This document shows positions 6,535-14,041 of a stretch of DNA of 21,650 nucleotides, piece by piece. This stretch comes from CAYNNQ01 sp051748085 (GTDB lineage: Bacteria > Desulfobacterota > Desulfovibrionia > Desulfovibrionales > Desulfonatronovibrionaceae): positions 1 to 21,650 of the forward strand of contig JBNJHA010000036.1 of assembly GCA_051748085.1 (NCBI GenBank). Reading direction: 5' to 3'. Positions within the stretch are counted from its first letter, which is position 1, and each line of letters starts with the position of its first letter. A program made the translations under genes and the position numbers. Under the pieces are notes generated by a model. The model was given only the letters and a program-made list of their open reading frames with translations, was not told where the DNA came from and did no database searches.

Positions 6535-8885
6535 TCCTTTCCGGATGGCCCAAAAAAGTGCCTGAAATCTCCCAAAAAACAGCCTTGCTTGTGGTTGTGG
6601 TATTGAGCCTTGCATCCGCGGCGTGCATCTACCTGAACCGGGACAGGGCAAGCGAGGACATCTCGGTGATGCTCCCGGCCGGGGATGAAGACGTGCTCCG
6701 GGATATGCGCTTTCTGCGCAACTCGCCGTGGGCGGACAAAATATTTATCCGCCTCGCGGCCGGGCCGGACATCTCCGAGGATGAGCTAAAAAGCGCGGCC
6801 CAAAAATTCGCGGACAGTCTGCCCGAGAAATACTTCCCCCGGGTAATGGGCATGGAGAATCCCGACCCGCGGGCCTTTCTACACTTCTACCTCTCCCGGT
6901 TGCCTCTTTTGCTTGCACCGCAGGATCTGACCGAGCTGGGGAAGGACTTGAACCCCGCCCGGGTACGGGAGCGCATGCGCGAGAACCACGCCCTTTTGAC
7001 CGGCCCGCGGGGATTTGTCCTGAAGGAAGCGGTGCGCTCGGACCCGCTTGATCTCCGCCGCTTCTTCCTCTCCAGGCTAAAGGGGCTGCGCGGATTTGCT
7101 CCGCTTAAAACCGGCAAGGGATTTGTCCTGGACAAAGAGGGGAAAAGCGCCCTTGTGACCGCCACCTGCACGGTGAAGCCTACCGACTCGGAAGGGTCGA
7201 AGGACATGCTCGCCGCTCTGGACCGGGTGCGGGCAAAAACCCTTCCCCCGGATATTGAATACACCCCGGTAAGCGCCCACGTCTATTCCGCTGCCAATGC
7301 CCGGATTATCCGCTCGGACATGAATCTTGTCCTGGGCATATCCCTTGCCGGTCTGCTTATGGTCTTCGGCCTTTTCCTGCGCCGGGCCCGAGCCCTTTGG
7401 GTGGTGTTGCTCCCGGCTTGCAGCCTGCTTTGGGCCACCGCCGCCTACTGCCTGACATTCTCCGCCCTGTCCGGGATAGTTTTGGGATTCGGGGCGGTGC
7501 TTCTCGGGCTGACCCTGGACTTCGGGGTGCATGTGTACATGGCCGGGGAAACCGGCAAGCCCGGGGAGAACCGGGCCGGTAAAGTCCTTACCCCCCTTGC
7601 CGCCAGCGGCCTTACCACCTGTTTCGGCTTTCTGGTCCTTTCCTTTTCCAGTATAAGCGGGATCAGACAGCTTTCCTTTCTCGCGGTCACCGGAATAGTC
7701 ATCGCCTGTTTTTTCGCCCTGTTCATTCTGCCGGCGCTTTTAAAAAACCCCGGGGGAAAATCCCGGGACAGGCAGGTCTTTTCCCTGCCCCTACCCCGGA
7801 AAAATTTCCTTTGGCTCTGGATCTTTCTCCTTTTCCTTCTGGGCTGCGCCGCCCCTTTCATCCGCTTCAGCGGGGACCTAAGAGAGGTGGGGTATTTCCC
7901 GGAAAAACTTAAGCAAACGGAAAAGGAAATAAAAAAGATGCAGGGAGGCAGGCAGGGAAACACCATGTTTGTTGCCCATGGGGACACCCTGCAGGACAGC
8001 CTGCACCTAAACGACATCCTTTACCGCGAGCTTGGGGATGGCGGACGGGACATGGCCAGCATAAGCCCGCTTCTGCCCTCTAAAAAGACCCAGGCCTTCA
8101 ACCTGGCCGCCTGGCGCGAGTTCTGGGACGAGGAAAAAAGGGAAAAAATAGAAAAATGGCTCACAGAAGCCGGATCCGATTTCGGGTTCAGCCCCTCGGC
8201 CTTTGACTCCTTTTTCAGGCTGACCGACCCCGAAAATGCACCCCAAAGAATCACCCTGAACGATGTCCACCGCCTCGGACTGGGAGACCTCACCCAGCTT
8301 TTCCTGGGATCGGGAGAGCTCAATCAGGCTGTTTTCAGCTATCCCGGATCCGGGAACGGAGCCGAGCAAGCCTTCTCGGCCCGGGCGGAGGAGAGGCCCG
8401 GCATCCACCTCGTGTCCGAGTCCGAAATGCGCCGCAGGCTGGGCGGCAGTGTAAAAAAGGACCTGCTTTTATACGCCGGCCTCGGATTTCTGGTCATAGC
8501 CGCTTTTCTTCTTGTCATCTTCCGCAAGCCCCGGGAGATGTTTCTGGCCTTTTTGCCCCCGCTTAGCGCGGTATTGGCCCTGACCGGCATTTTCGCCTTG
8601 ACCGGGACGGCCCTGAACCTGTTTCATGTGGCCGGCATCCCCCTGGTCATTGGTCTTGGGGTGGATTACGGGATATTTATGGTTTATCGGGGAAGAGCAA
8701 GACGAGACGTCAACACCCCGGAAGCGGTTTTCATCTCCGGGCTGAGCACCATTCTGGCCTTTGGGGCGCTTGTGTTTGCCAGACACCCGGCCCTGCACTC
8801 CCTGGGACTGTCCGTTCTGATCGGGGTATTGGCGGCATCCGCCTGCGCCCTTTTGATCCTGCCCGCAGCCGGGAGAAAGACATGA
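6531..8885 (+). CDS. MMPL/RND-family lipid exporter
   Basis: 784 aa, starting by ATGA overlap. The architecture is that of the two-fold RND superfamily (COG4258-like). TM1 is near residues 17-36, and a large periplasmic loop begins with DISVMLPAGDEDVL. A block of five TMs follows from ~264 (MNLVLGISLAGLLMVFG), including LGLTLDFGVHVYMAGE (~324-339). TM7 is at ~424-443, then a second large loop, then a second TM block from ~645, with IGLGVDYGIFMVYRGRAR near 706-723. The paired Asp residues in LDFGVHV and VDYGIFM are at the positions used for proton relay in this family. Such exporters accompany LolA and DUF3261 genes in aryl polyene loci and are presumed to move the lipid across the inner membrane. 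It appears full length. Confidence 0.9.
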   Translation: MILSGWPKKVPEISQKTALLVVVVLSLASAACIYLNRDRASEDISVMLPAGDEDVLRDMRFLRNSPWADKIFIRLAAGPDISEDELKSAAQKFADSLPEKYFPRVMGMENPDPRAFLHFYLSRLPLLLAPQDLTELGKDLNPARVRERMRENHALLTGPRGFVLKEAVRSDPLDLRRFFLSRLKGLRGFAPLKTGKGFVLDKEGKSALVTATCTVKPTDSEGSKDMLAALDRVRAKTLPPDIEYTPVSAHVYSAANARIIRSDMNLVLGISLAGLLMVFGLFLRRARALWVVLLPACSLLWATAAYCLTFSALSGIVLGFGAVLLGLTLDFGVHVYMAGETGKPGENRAGKVLTPLAASGLTTCFGFLVLSFSSISGIRQLSFLAVTGIVIACFFALFILPALLKNPGGKSRDRQVFSLPLPRKNFLWLWIFLLFLLGCAAPFIRFSGDLREVGYFPEKLKQTEKEIKKMQGGRQGNTMFVAHGDTLQDSLHLNDILYRELGDGGRDMASISPLLPSKKTQAFNLAAWREFWDEEKREKIEKWLTEAGSDFGFSPSAFDSFFRLTDPENAPQRITLNDVHRLGLGDLTQLFLGSGELNQAVFSYPGSGNGAEQAFSARAEERPGIHLVSESEMRRRLGGSVKKDLLLYAGLGFLVIAAFLLVIFRKPREMFLAFLPPLSAVLALTGIFALTGTALNLFHVAGIPLVIGLGVDYGIFMVYRGRARRDVNTPEAVFISGLSTILAFGALVFARHPALHSLGLSVLIGVLAASACALLILPAAGRKT

Positions 8886-9529
8886 AAAGAATACTGGCCG
8901 TAATAATTATGGTTTTTATCAGCGGGTGCACGCTTTCCCCAAGGTCCTGCCCGGATCCGGGAGAGGCGCGCATGGTAAAATGCCCGCGGCAATGGAATGA
9001 AAAAGACGGCGCCTATCATCTGCGCCATGCCGGAAGCATTGCCTTCCCGGGCCGAAAAATTCCGGTGGAAGGATTCATGCTTTTGCACCCGGAGGCAAAG
9101 CGGGCCCGGGTCAAGGTCTGGAGCACGTTTGGCATGGAGCTCTTCAGCCTGACCGTATTTGAAAACCGGACCGAATCCGGATACATACAGCCGGGGCTGA
9201 ACAGGATACCGAACTTCGCCTCCCTGGTGGGCAAAAGCGTCCGGCGCTCCTTTTTCAGCCCGGACGAGGGGAAAAAATGCTTCTTAAAGGAAGACCGCAT
9301 CCTGGCCTGCGTCCAAACACAAGACGGTCCGGTTGAATACATATACGACGCCCGGGGGCTTTTGCGGGAAAAGAAACCGGCCGGGGACAACCCCGAATGG
9401 AGGGTTGCCTTTAAGGAATACACGCCGCTGGCCGGGGACAAAATTCCCGCCTCCATAATCTACAAAGGAAAAGACTTTCGGGTAAGCCTCAAACTAAAGG
9501 AAGCGGAGGAGTCATGCCCAGCAAAATAA
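8882..9529 (+). CDS. DUF3261-family lipoprotein
   Basis: 215 aa. MKRILAVIIMVFISGC is a lipoprotein signal peptide with lipobox ISGC (Cys16); residue +2 is Thr, not Asp, consistent with outer-membrane sorting. The body, with VWSTFGMELFSLTVFENR and a beta-rich C-terminus, and the location between an MMPL exporter and an ApeI-like gene match the DUF3261 lipoproteins of polyene fatty acid clusters. The molecular role is unknown; it may receive cargo from the LolA-like protein at the outer membrane (inference). The start is fixed by the ATGA overlap with the exporter. It overlaps the next gene by 16 bp. The DUF3261 assignment is strengthened by context more than by motif. Confidence 0.75.
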   Translation: MKRILAVIIMVFISGCTLSPRSCPDPGEARMVKCPRQWNEKDGAYHLRHAGSIAFPGRKIPVEGFMLLHPEAKRARVKVWSTFGMELFSLTVFENRTESGYIQPGLNRIPNFASLVGKSVRRSFFSPDEGKKCFLKEDRILACVQTQDGPVEYIYDARGLLREKKPAGDNPEWRVAFKEYTPLAGDKIPASIIYKGKDFRVSLKLKEAEESCPAK

Positions 9530-9897
9530 TGCAGCAGATCCGGGAGAGCGCCACCTCCCCGGTGGTCCGGAAAGAAGAGGGCTGGACCGGCGAATTCCGG
9601 TTTAAATCTGAATTCATCGGCTTTGCCGGGCATTTTCCGGATAATGCGGTCCTCCCGGCAGTGGTCCAGTTCTCCCTGGCCGTTTTCATAGTCCGGGAAA
9701 TAAAAGAAAACAAATTTGAGCCCGTCCGGGTGCAAAAGGCAAAATTCTCCTCCGTGCTCGGACCGGAGATGCCCATCAAGGCGGTGGTGAATATTGAAAA
9801 GGAGGAAGGGCCGGACATGACTGTAAGCTGCCGCATAAGCGGACCGGCAGAGACCGCTTCCAGCTTCAAGATGGACCTGGCCGGGAGCGGGGAATGA
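9514..9897 (+). CDS. ApeI-like 3-hydroxyacyl-ACP dehydratase (hotdog fold)
   Basis: 127 aa with a strong GGAGGAG site inside the end of the DUF3261 gene. The signature FIGFAGHFPDNAVLPAVVQF (residues ~34-53) has the catalytic-type His40 of the GHFP motif. The VLPAVVQ continuation is typical of the ApeI branch rather than FabZ (PGVLIxE). Family knowledge: ApeI pairs with ApeP into a heteromeric dehydratase that yields conjugated double bonds in aryl polyenes. The presence of both partners in one operon is the best evidence that the product contains dehydrated (polyene) units. It overlaps the thioesterase gene by 4 bp. Confidence 0.85.
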   Translation: MPSKIMQQIRESATSPVVRKEEGWTGEFRFKSEFIGFAGHFPDNAVLPAVVQFSLAVFIVREIKENKFEPVRVQKAKFSSVLGPEMPIKAVVNIEKEEGPDMTVSCRISGPAETASSFKMDLAGSGE

Positions 9898-10352
9898 AGA
9901 TCCGGTTTTTCAAGCAAAAGCAGGGCGCACCGCCTCCTCTTACCGCCCGGATCTCCAGGACTGTTCGCTTCGAGGAAGTGGACTGCCTGGGCATTGTCTG
10001 GCACGGCCGCTATCCCAGCTATTTCGAGGACGCCCGGGTGGCTGTGGGGGACAAGTACGGGGTGGGATACAAGGATTTCCACCGCCACAATGTCCTGGCT
10101 CCGATCAAGAAGATGCACGTGGATTATTCCCTGCCGCTCAGGTTTCAGGAAGAATTCCGGGTGCAGGCGGGCATGGTCTGGTCCGAGGCGGCCCGGATCA
10201 ACCACGAATTCGCCGTGTTCAACAAAAACGAAGACCTTGTCGCCTGCGGCTATTCCGTGCAGATGTTCGTGGACCCAAGCGGGGAATACATGCTCACTAT
10301 TCCCGATTTCTACGCCCGGTTTTGCGCCAGGTGGAAGGCGGGCGATCTGTAA
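9894..10352 (+). CDS. acyl-CoA/acyl-ACP thioesterase, 4HBT (YbgC-like) family
   Basis: 152 aa, hotdog fold. TVRFEEVDCLGIVWHGRYPS followed by YFEDAR (residues ~23-48) is the 4-hydroxybenzoyl-CoA thioesterase motif, with Asp30, His37 and Glu45 at the expected places. PIKKMHVDYSLPLRFQEEF then matches the second conserved strand. It may release or edit acyl chains, or act as a chain-length gate for the dehydratases. Thioesterases of this type are standard members of aryl polyene loci. An N-terminal extension of ~18 residues precedes the fold. It ends 1 bp before the next start codon. Confidence 0.88.
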   Translation: MKIRFFKQKQGAPPPLTARISRTVRFEEVDCLGIVWHGRYPSYFEDARVAVGDKYGVGYKDFHRHNVLAPIKKMHVDYSLPLRFQEEFRVQAGMVWSEAARINHEFAVFNKNEDLVACGYSVQMFVDPSGEYMLTIPDFYARFCARWKAGDL

Positions 10353-10353
10353 T

Positions 10354-11703
10354 ATGGCCAGGATACTTCTCATCTCCGCCAACACCTGCGCCGAGCCCTA
10401 TGAGGTATATCCCCTGGGTCTGGCCGTGCTGCAAAAGGCCCTGCAAGGGAACGGACATGAAACCCGCGTATTCGATTCCCTGGCCCGGGAAGGCGGCGGG
10501 CCGGGTCTCAGGGAGACTCTCAGGGATTTTGATCCGCAGTACCTGGCCATTTCCCTGCGCAATATTGACAATGTGGATTCCTATTCCTGCGATGAAAACT
10601 GGTACCTGGAAAAGATCCGGGAAATAGTCCGGGAAGTGAAAAAATGGAGCGATCGCCCGGTGTTCATGGGCGGGCCGGGCTTCTCCCTCCTGGCCGCGGA
10701 GATCATGGACTACGTGGGCGCGGACTACGGGGTGATCGGCGAGGGGGAAAGGAGCTTTCCCTGGCTCTTGTCCCGGATAGAAGAGGGAGACGACCCTCCC
10801 CGGCTGATAAATTCCTTTGAGATGTTCGGGGCGATACCCGGTCCGGAAATCCACGGCGGGGAAGAAAACGCACCCCTTATCCGGCATTACCTCAAAACCA
10901 GCGGGGTCATAAATATCCAGAGCAAACGGGGATGCAACTTCCGTTGCGCCTATTGCCCGTACCCGGCCCTTGAGCCCGGATTTCCCAGAAAAAGAGATGT
11001 AAAAGAGGTCGTCCAAGAAATGGCGCTTTTAAATAAGCGCTACTCCCCGGAACAATTTTTTTTCGTGGATTCGGTCTTCAATGACCCGGGCGGACACCAC
11101 CTGGAACTGGCCGAAGAAATCGTGCGCCGGGATATAAACGTCAAATGGTCCGCCTTTTTCCACCCGGCCGAAATCTCCGTCCGGGAGCTTGAACTCTTGC
11201 GCCGGGCCGGGCTGCAATGCATTGAGCTGGGCACGGACGCCTCCACTGACCGGACATTAAAAGGCCTGAACAAATCGTTTGACATGGACACGGTCTTTTC
11301 CTTTCAGGAGAAATGCACCAAGCTTAAAATACCCTGCGCCCATTTCGTCATTTTCGGCGGCCCGGGTGAGGATATGGACACGGTAAAAGAAGGGATCGAC
11401 AATCTGAACCGGCTTGAAAAATGCGTGGTCTTTCCCTTCTCCGGAATCCGCATCCTTAAAAACACCCCGCTTCATGAACAGTCCGTGCGCGAGGGAGTCC
11501 TTAAGCCGGACGCCTCGCTTTTAAGGCCGATATTTTATTTCTCTCCGCGAGTGGACAGGGAAGAAATGAACCGGGAACTGGAAAAGGGATTCGCCGGTCG
11601 CAGCGACCGCATATTTCCGCCATCGCAGGGCATGGACAGGATGCATGTCATGCGCAACTTCGGCTACAAGGGCGTTTTATGGGACAAATTGATCCGCTTT
11701 TAA
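10354..11703 (+). CDS. B12-binding domain/radical SAM protein, lipid-biosynthesis type
   Basis: 449 aa from the ATG at 10354. The longer frame from 9994 runs inside the thioesterase gene and is rejected. Residues ~1-145 look like a cobalamin-binding Rossmann domain (ARILLISANTCAEPYEVYPL, then VFMGGPGFSLLAAEIM, then ADYGVIGEGERSF). The radical SAM motif is CNFRCAYC (Cys194, Cys198, Cys201), preceded by VINIQSKRG. The usual DxHxxG cobalt-ligand motif is not seen: the position reads DSLAREG. The family includes methylases and ring- or bond-forming enzymes; members next to fatty acid genes have been named for lipid biosynthesis, including in loci proposed for ladderane lipids (from memory). Its likely substrate is an acyl chain or acyl-ACP (inference). 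Confidence 0.88.
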   Translation: MARILLISANTCAEPYEVYPLGLAVLQKALQGNGHETRVFDSLAREGGGPGLRETLRDFDPQYLAISLRNIDNVDSYSCDENWYLEKIREIVREVKKWSDRPVFMGGPGFSLLAAEIMDYVGADYGVIGEGERSFPWLLSRIEEGDDPPRLINSFEMFGAIPGPEIHGGEENAPLIRHYLKTSGVINIQSKRGCNFRCAYCPYPALEPGFPRKRDVKEVVQEMALLNKRYSPEQFFFVDSVFNDPGGHHLELAEEIVRRDINVKWSAFFHPAEISVRELELLRRAGLQCIELGTDASTDRTLKGLNKSFDMDTVFSFQEKCTKLKIPCAHFVIFGGPGEDMDTVKEGIDNLNRLEKCVVFPFSGIRILKNTPLHEQSVREGVLKPDASLLRPIFYFSPRVDREEMNRELEKGFAGRSDRIFPPSQGMDRMHVMRNFGYKGVLWDKLIRF

Positions 11704-12854
11704 AGGACAAATTGCTCCTGGTCATTCCCGTATACAACCACCCGGAGACATTGCGCTCCGTGGCCGAAGCCGCCCTTGAAACCGGACTGGACGTGCTGGT
11801 CGTGGACGACGGAAGCAGCCGGGAGGTCGCCCCCCTGCTTGCCGATATGGATGTGCGGGTGATCCGGCATTCCCAAAACAGAGGCAAGGGCCGGGCGATC
11901 ATCACCGCGGCCGATTATGCCCGGGAAAAGGGCAAAACCCATATCGCCACCGTGGATGCGGACGGACAGCACGACCCGCAGGAGATCTTCAAGCTCATTC
12001 CGGAGATGGAAGAGGACCCTTCGGCCATTGTGGTCGGGGCCAGGCTTTTTCCGGAAGAAAACGTCCCCGGGGCGTCCAGGTTCGGCCGGTCCTTTTCCAA
12101 TTTCTGGCTGCGGGTGCAGACCGGGACCAGAACTAGCGACGTGCAAAGCGGCTTCCGGATCTATCCCGTGGGCGTCTTAAATACCCTGAAGACAAGGGAA
12201 AACGGCTACGCCTTTGAGGTGGAGATCCTGGTCCGGGCGCTCTGGGCCGGATTCAACGTACGCGAGGCCTGGATAGAGGTGCACTACCCCGAGGCCAAGA
12301 AGCGCATCTCCCATTTTGACAAATTCAAGGACAACCTGCGCATATCCCTTTTAAACACCCGGCTGACCACCCGGGCGATGCTCCCTTTTCCCCACCGGCA
12401 GTACACCACGGACAAAAAGCAGAACATAAGCCCGCTGCATCCGCTTAAATCCCTGCGCCTGCTTCTGGAAAAGGAGAACACCCCGCTCAAATTATCCGTA
12501 TCCGGCGGTCTCGGTGTCTTGATCGGGGCCCTGCCCATATTCGGGCTGCACTATATAAGCGTTATGTTTCTGACCGGGTTCTTTCGCCTGAACAAAATCA
12601 CCGCCCTGGCCACCAATCAGCTGTGCATGCCCCCTTTCGTCCCCGCCCTGTGCATAGAGGCCGGCTACTTTATGCGCCACGGGGAGTTCCTGACCGAGGT
12701 CTCCCTGCAGACCCTGGGCCGGGAGGGATTTTACCGCCTGTGGGAATGGCTGCTCGGCTCCCTTGTCCTCGGCCCTATTTTTTTCGTACTTATTTTTTCC
12801 CTTACCTTCGTCCTCTCCAAACTGGCCCAGAAAAGGCTGCTCGGATCAAAATAA
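11679..12854 (+). CDS. glycosyltransferase family 2 fused to DUF2062
   Basis: 391 aa. The N-terminal GT-A domain has VIPVYNHPETL (15-25), VLVVDDGSS (39-47) and the metal/nucleotide motif VDADGQHDP (92-100), as in dolichol-phosphate-mannose-synthase-like enzymes. Residues ~255-388 form a DUF2062 membrane domain: GVLIGALPIFGLHYISVMFL, KITALATNQLCMPPFVPAL and a final TM helix. It overlaps the radical SAM gene by 25 bp, is the last gene of the cluster and has no further co-oriented gene close by. GT2-DUF2062 proteins recur in aryl polyene loci and could glycosylate the lipid head. A decayed copy of its DUF2062 coding region (about 92% identical over 150 bp) lies 1 kb downstream. Confidence 0.9.
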   Translation: MGQIDPLLKDKLLLVIPVYNHPETLRSVAEAALETGLDVLVVDDGSSREVAPLLADMDVRVIRHSQNRGKGRAIITAADYAREKGKTHIATVDADGQHDPQEIFKLIPEMEEDPSAIVVGARLFPEENVPGASRFGRSFSNFWLRVQTGTRTSDVQSGFRIYPVGVLNTLKTRENGYAFEVEILVRALWAGFNVREAWIEVHYPEAKKRISHFDKFKDNLRISLLNTRLTTRAMLPFPHRQYTTDKKQNISPLHPLKSLRLLLEKENTPLKLSVSGGLGVLIGALPIFGLHYISVMFLTGFFRLNKITALATNQLCMPPFVPALCIEAGYFMRHGEFLTEVSLQTLGREGFYRLWEWLLGSLVLGPIFFVLIFSLTFVLSKLAQKRLLGSK

Positions 12855-12871
12855 CAGCTTAAAATTACTTA

Positions 12872-12950
12872 GTTTCCATCCGGAAATGAAATTTTTTAAT
12901 TTCCGGACAAGAACTGTTTAACCGGAGTGAAGCAACTGATCATGAAATGG
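12872..12950. repeat. second copy of the gtttccatccggaaatg repeat family
   Basis: The 17 nt at 12872-12888 are an exact inverted match to 3564-3580. The next part (gaaatttttt, then tgtttaaccgg, then agtgaagcaactgatcatgaa) follows the same order as 3453-3499, with gaps. ccggaaat (12880-12887) pairs with atttccgg (12899-12906) as a hairpin 25 bp after the glycosyltransferase stop. The right part encodes the last residues of the minus-strand antitoxin. Confidence 0.55.
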
Positions 12951-13229
12951 ATGGACTGATTTCCAATCATTTGATGAATGTTCTGCTTTCCACAGATCAA
13001 AATTTTTCTGTAAATTTAACCATAAATCAGGTGTTGTGTTAAACGCCCTTGAAAGACGTAAAGCCATGTCAGGAGTTACCGCACCTTTTTCATTAAGTAT
13101 TTTTGATAAAGTTTTCCTGGATACATTCAATTTTGAGGCCATTTCTGTAACGGATATGGACAAAGGCTCAAGATAATCAAACTTAAGAATACATCCCGGA
13201 TGAGTTGGTTGTCTTTTCATGCTTTCCAT
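12918..13229 (-). CDS. HigA-type antitoxin, orphaned (HTH)
   Basis: 103 aa. RQPTHPGCILKFDYL, the helix-turn-helix ISVTEMASKLNVSRKTLSKI and TPDMALRLSRAFNTTPDLWL then NLQKNFDLWKAE are the HigA family signature. It is intact and lies 15 bp after the remains of higB (13245-13522, same strand), with a GGTGAG site before the ATG at 13229; MKRQ at 13220 is an alternative start. Its toxin gene is broken, so it may persist as an orphan antitoxin or repressor. It is clearly diverged from the HigA at 1772-2134 (different residues through most of the protein), so this is not a recent duplicate. Its base composition is more AT-rich than the adjacent lipid cluster. Confidence 0.88.
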   Translation of the reverse strand: MESMKRQPTHPGCILKFDYLEPLSISVTEMASKLNVSRKTLSKILNEKGAVTPDMALRLSRAFNTTPDLWLNLQKNFDLWKAEHSSNDWKSVHPFHDQLLHSG

Positions 13230-13244
13230 AATAACTCACCATTC

Positions 13245-13522
13245 TTAATGGTAATCATCGTAATTAACGATATAAGCATCACCATGTTTAAATTCAAAAA
13301 ATATTCTCCAATTTCCAGACACCCTGACCGAATATTGGCCTTTCAGATTTCCTGCAAGTTTATGCAAACGAGAGCCGGGATAATTCATGTCAATAATATC
13401 ACCAGCACTGTTTAATCAATCCAGTATCCTCGCTATCTTGTCAGCATGTTCCGGGCGAATCCACTTTTTGGTTCCCTTATAAAAAAATCCTTCAATCCTT
13501 TATGCTTGAATGATTTAATCAT
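13245..13522 (-). pseudogene. broken higB toxin gene
   Basis: From the start at 13522 it reads MIKSFKHKGLKDFFIREPKSG, then must shift frame to continue IRPEHADKIARILD. It then meets a TGA (13416-13418) where the family usually has an Arg or similar residue. After the TGA it goes on LNSAGDIIDMNYPGSRL, HKLAGNLKGQYSVRV and SGNWRIFFEFKHGDAY to a normal final YDDYH stop at 13245. The total is 278 nt, one less than the 279 expected for a 92-aa HigB, so a single-base deletion near the PKSG codons explains the shift. Two independent lesions make a sequencing error unlikely. The downstream antitoxin gene is intact. Confidence 0.85.
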
Positions 13523-13599
13523 ACATTCTGCTGCAACCTCTTGAGTTACATCTGTCAAACTCAATATTCAAGCGACGATTGAAGCAAACGCCCCGCCCT

Positions 13600-13749
13600 C
13601 CTGAACAAAATCGCCGCCCTGGCCACCAATCAGCTGTGCATGCCCCCTTTCGTCCCCGCCCTGTGCACGAGGCCGGCTACTTTATGCGCCACGGGGAATT
13701 TTTGCCCAAGGTCTCCCTGCAGCCCCCGGGCCGGGAGGACTTTTACCGC
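13600..13749 (+). pseudogene. decayed 150-bp duplicate of the DUF2062 coding region
   Basis: This stretch aligns with 12587-12737 of the glycosyltransferase-DUF2062 gene with about 12 differences, including one deletion (catagagg to cacgagg, near 13667) that breaks the frame. It corresponds to residues ~303-353 of the parent. Sequence on either side does not match the parent gene, so only this island survives. A 64-codon open frame over it (13579-13773) mixes frames and is not a gene. It is either a partial duplication or the scar of a second, tandem GT2-DUF2062 gene interrupted by the higBA module. Confidence 0.8.
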
Positions 13750-14041
13750 AGCGGCATCTTTCCTGACATATAGGAGCTAGGGTGCTGTTCACCGCGCCCC
13801 TGAACGGCAGCAGTCTGTGGCAGATTTCCGATTGTGATCCACTTCACGATGTACTTGCGTAAGAATGGATAAGCAAAGCATTCAGGACAGCCTTGGAGAG
13901 CTAATAACAAAGGAAGTCGAATTTTACATAAACGTAAAAAGCCTTGACACTTCCTGTTTTCAAGTTTCCATTTTTGTGAATTAAAAGTCTTACCCTGCGA
14001 GCATATTATCTTAACAACCTACTTTTATTATATATTTTTTA
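13750..14041. other. non-coding stretch upstream of amtB, no recognised gene
   Basis: The stretch is AT-rich with stops in all frames. A short hairpin ggtg-ctgtt-cacc lies near 13780-13792. gtttcca at 13964 may be a worn trace of the 12872 repeat family. No NtrC-type enhancer site (TGCAC..GTGCA) was recognised by eye. The region probably holds the activator-binding sequences for the sigma-54 promoter that follows. Confidence 0.4.

Noticed and set aside
9994..10353. N-terminal extension of the B12-radical SAM protein
   Set aside because: It is a shadow of the thioesterase gene; the B12 domain begins naturally at MARILLISAN.
13416..13418. In-frame TGA in higB as a selenocysteine or recoding site
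   Set aside because: A frameshift already breaks the same gene, toxins of this family have no Sec there, and no SECIS-like stem is evident.
13579..13773. 64-codon plus-strand ORF as a gene
   Set aside because: It runs over the frame-shifted DUF2062 duplicate and mixes frames; it lacks a ribosome site.
13944..13972. TTGACA as a sigma-70 promoter for amtB
   Set aside because: No acceptable -10 lies at 16-18 bp (tccatt only), whereas a perfect sigma-54 site follows at 14042-14057.
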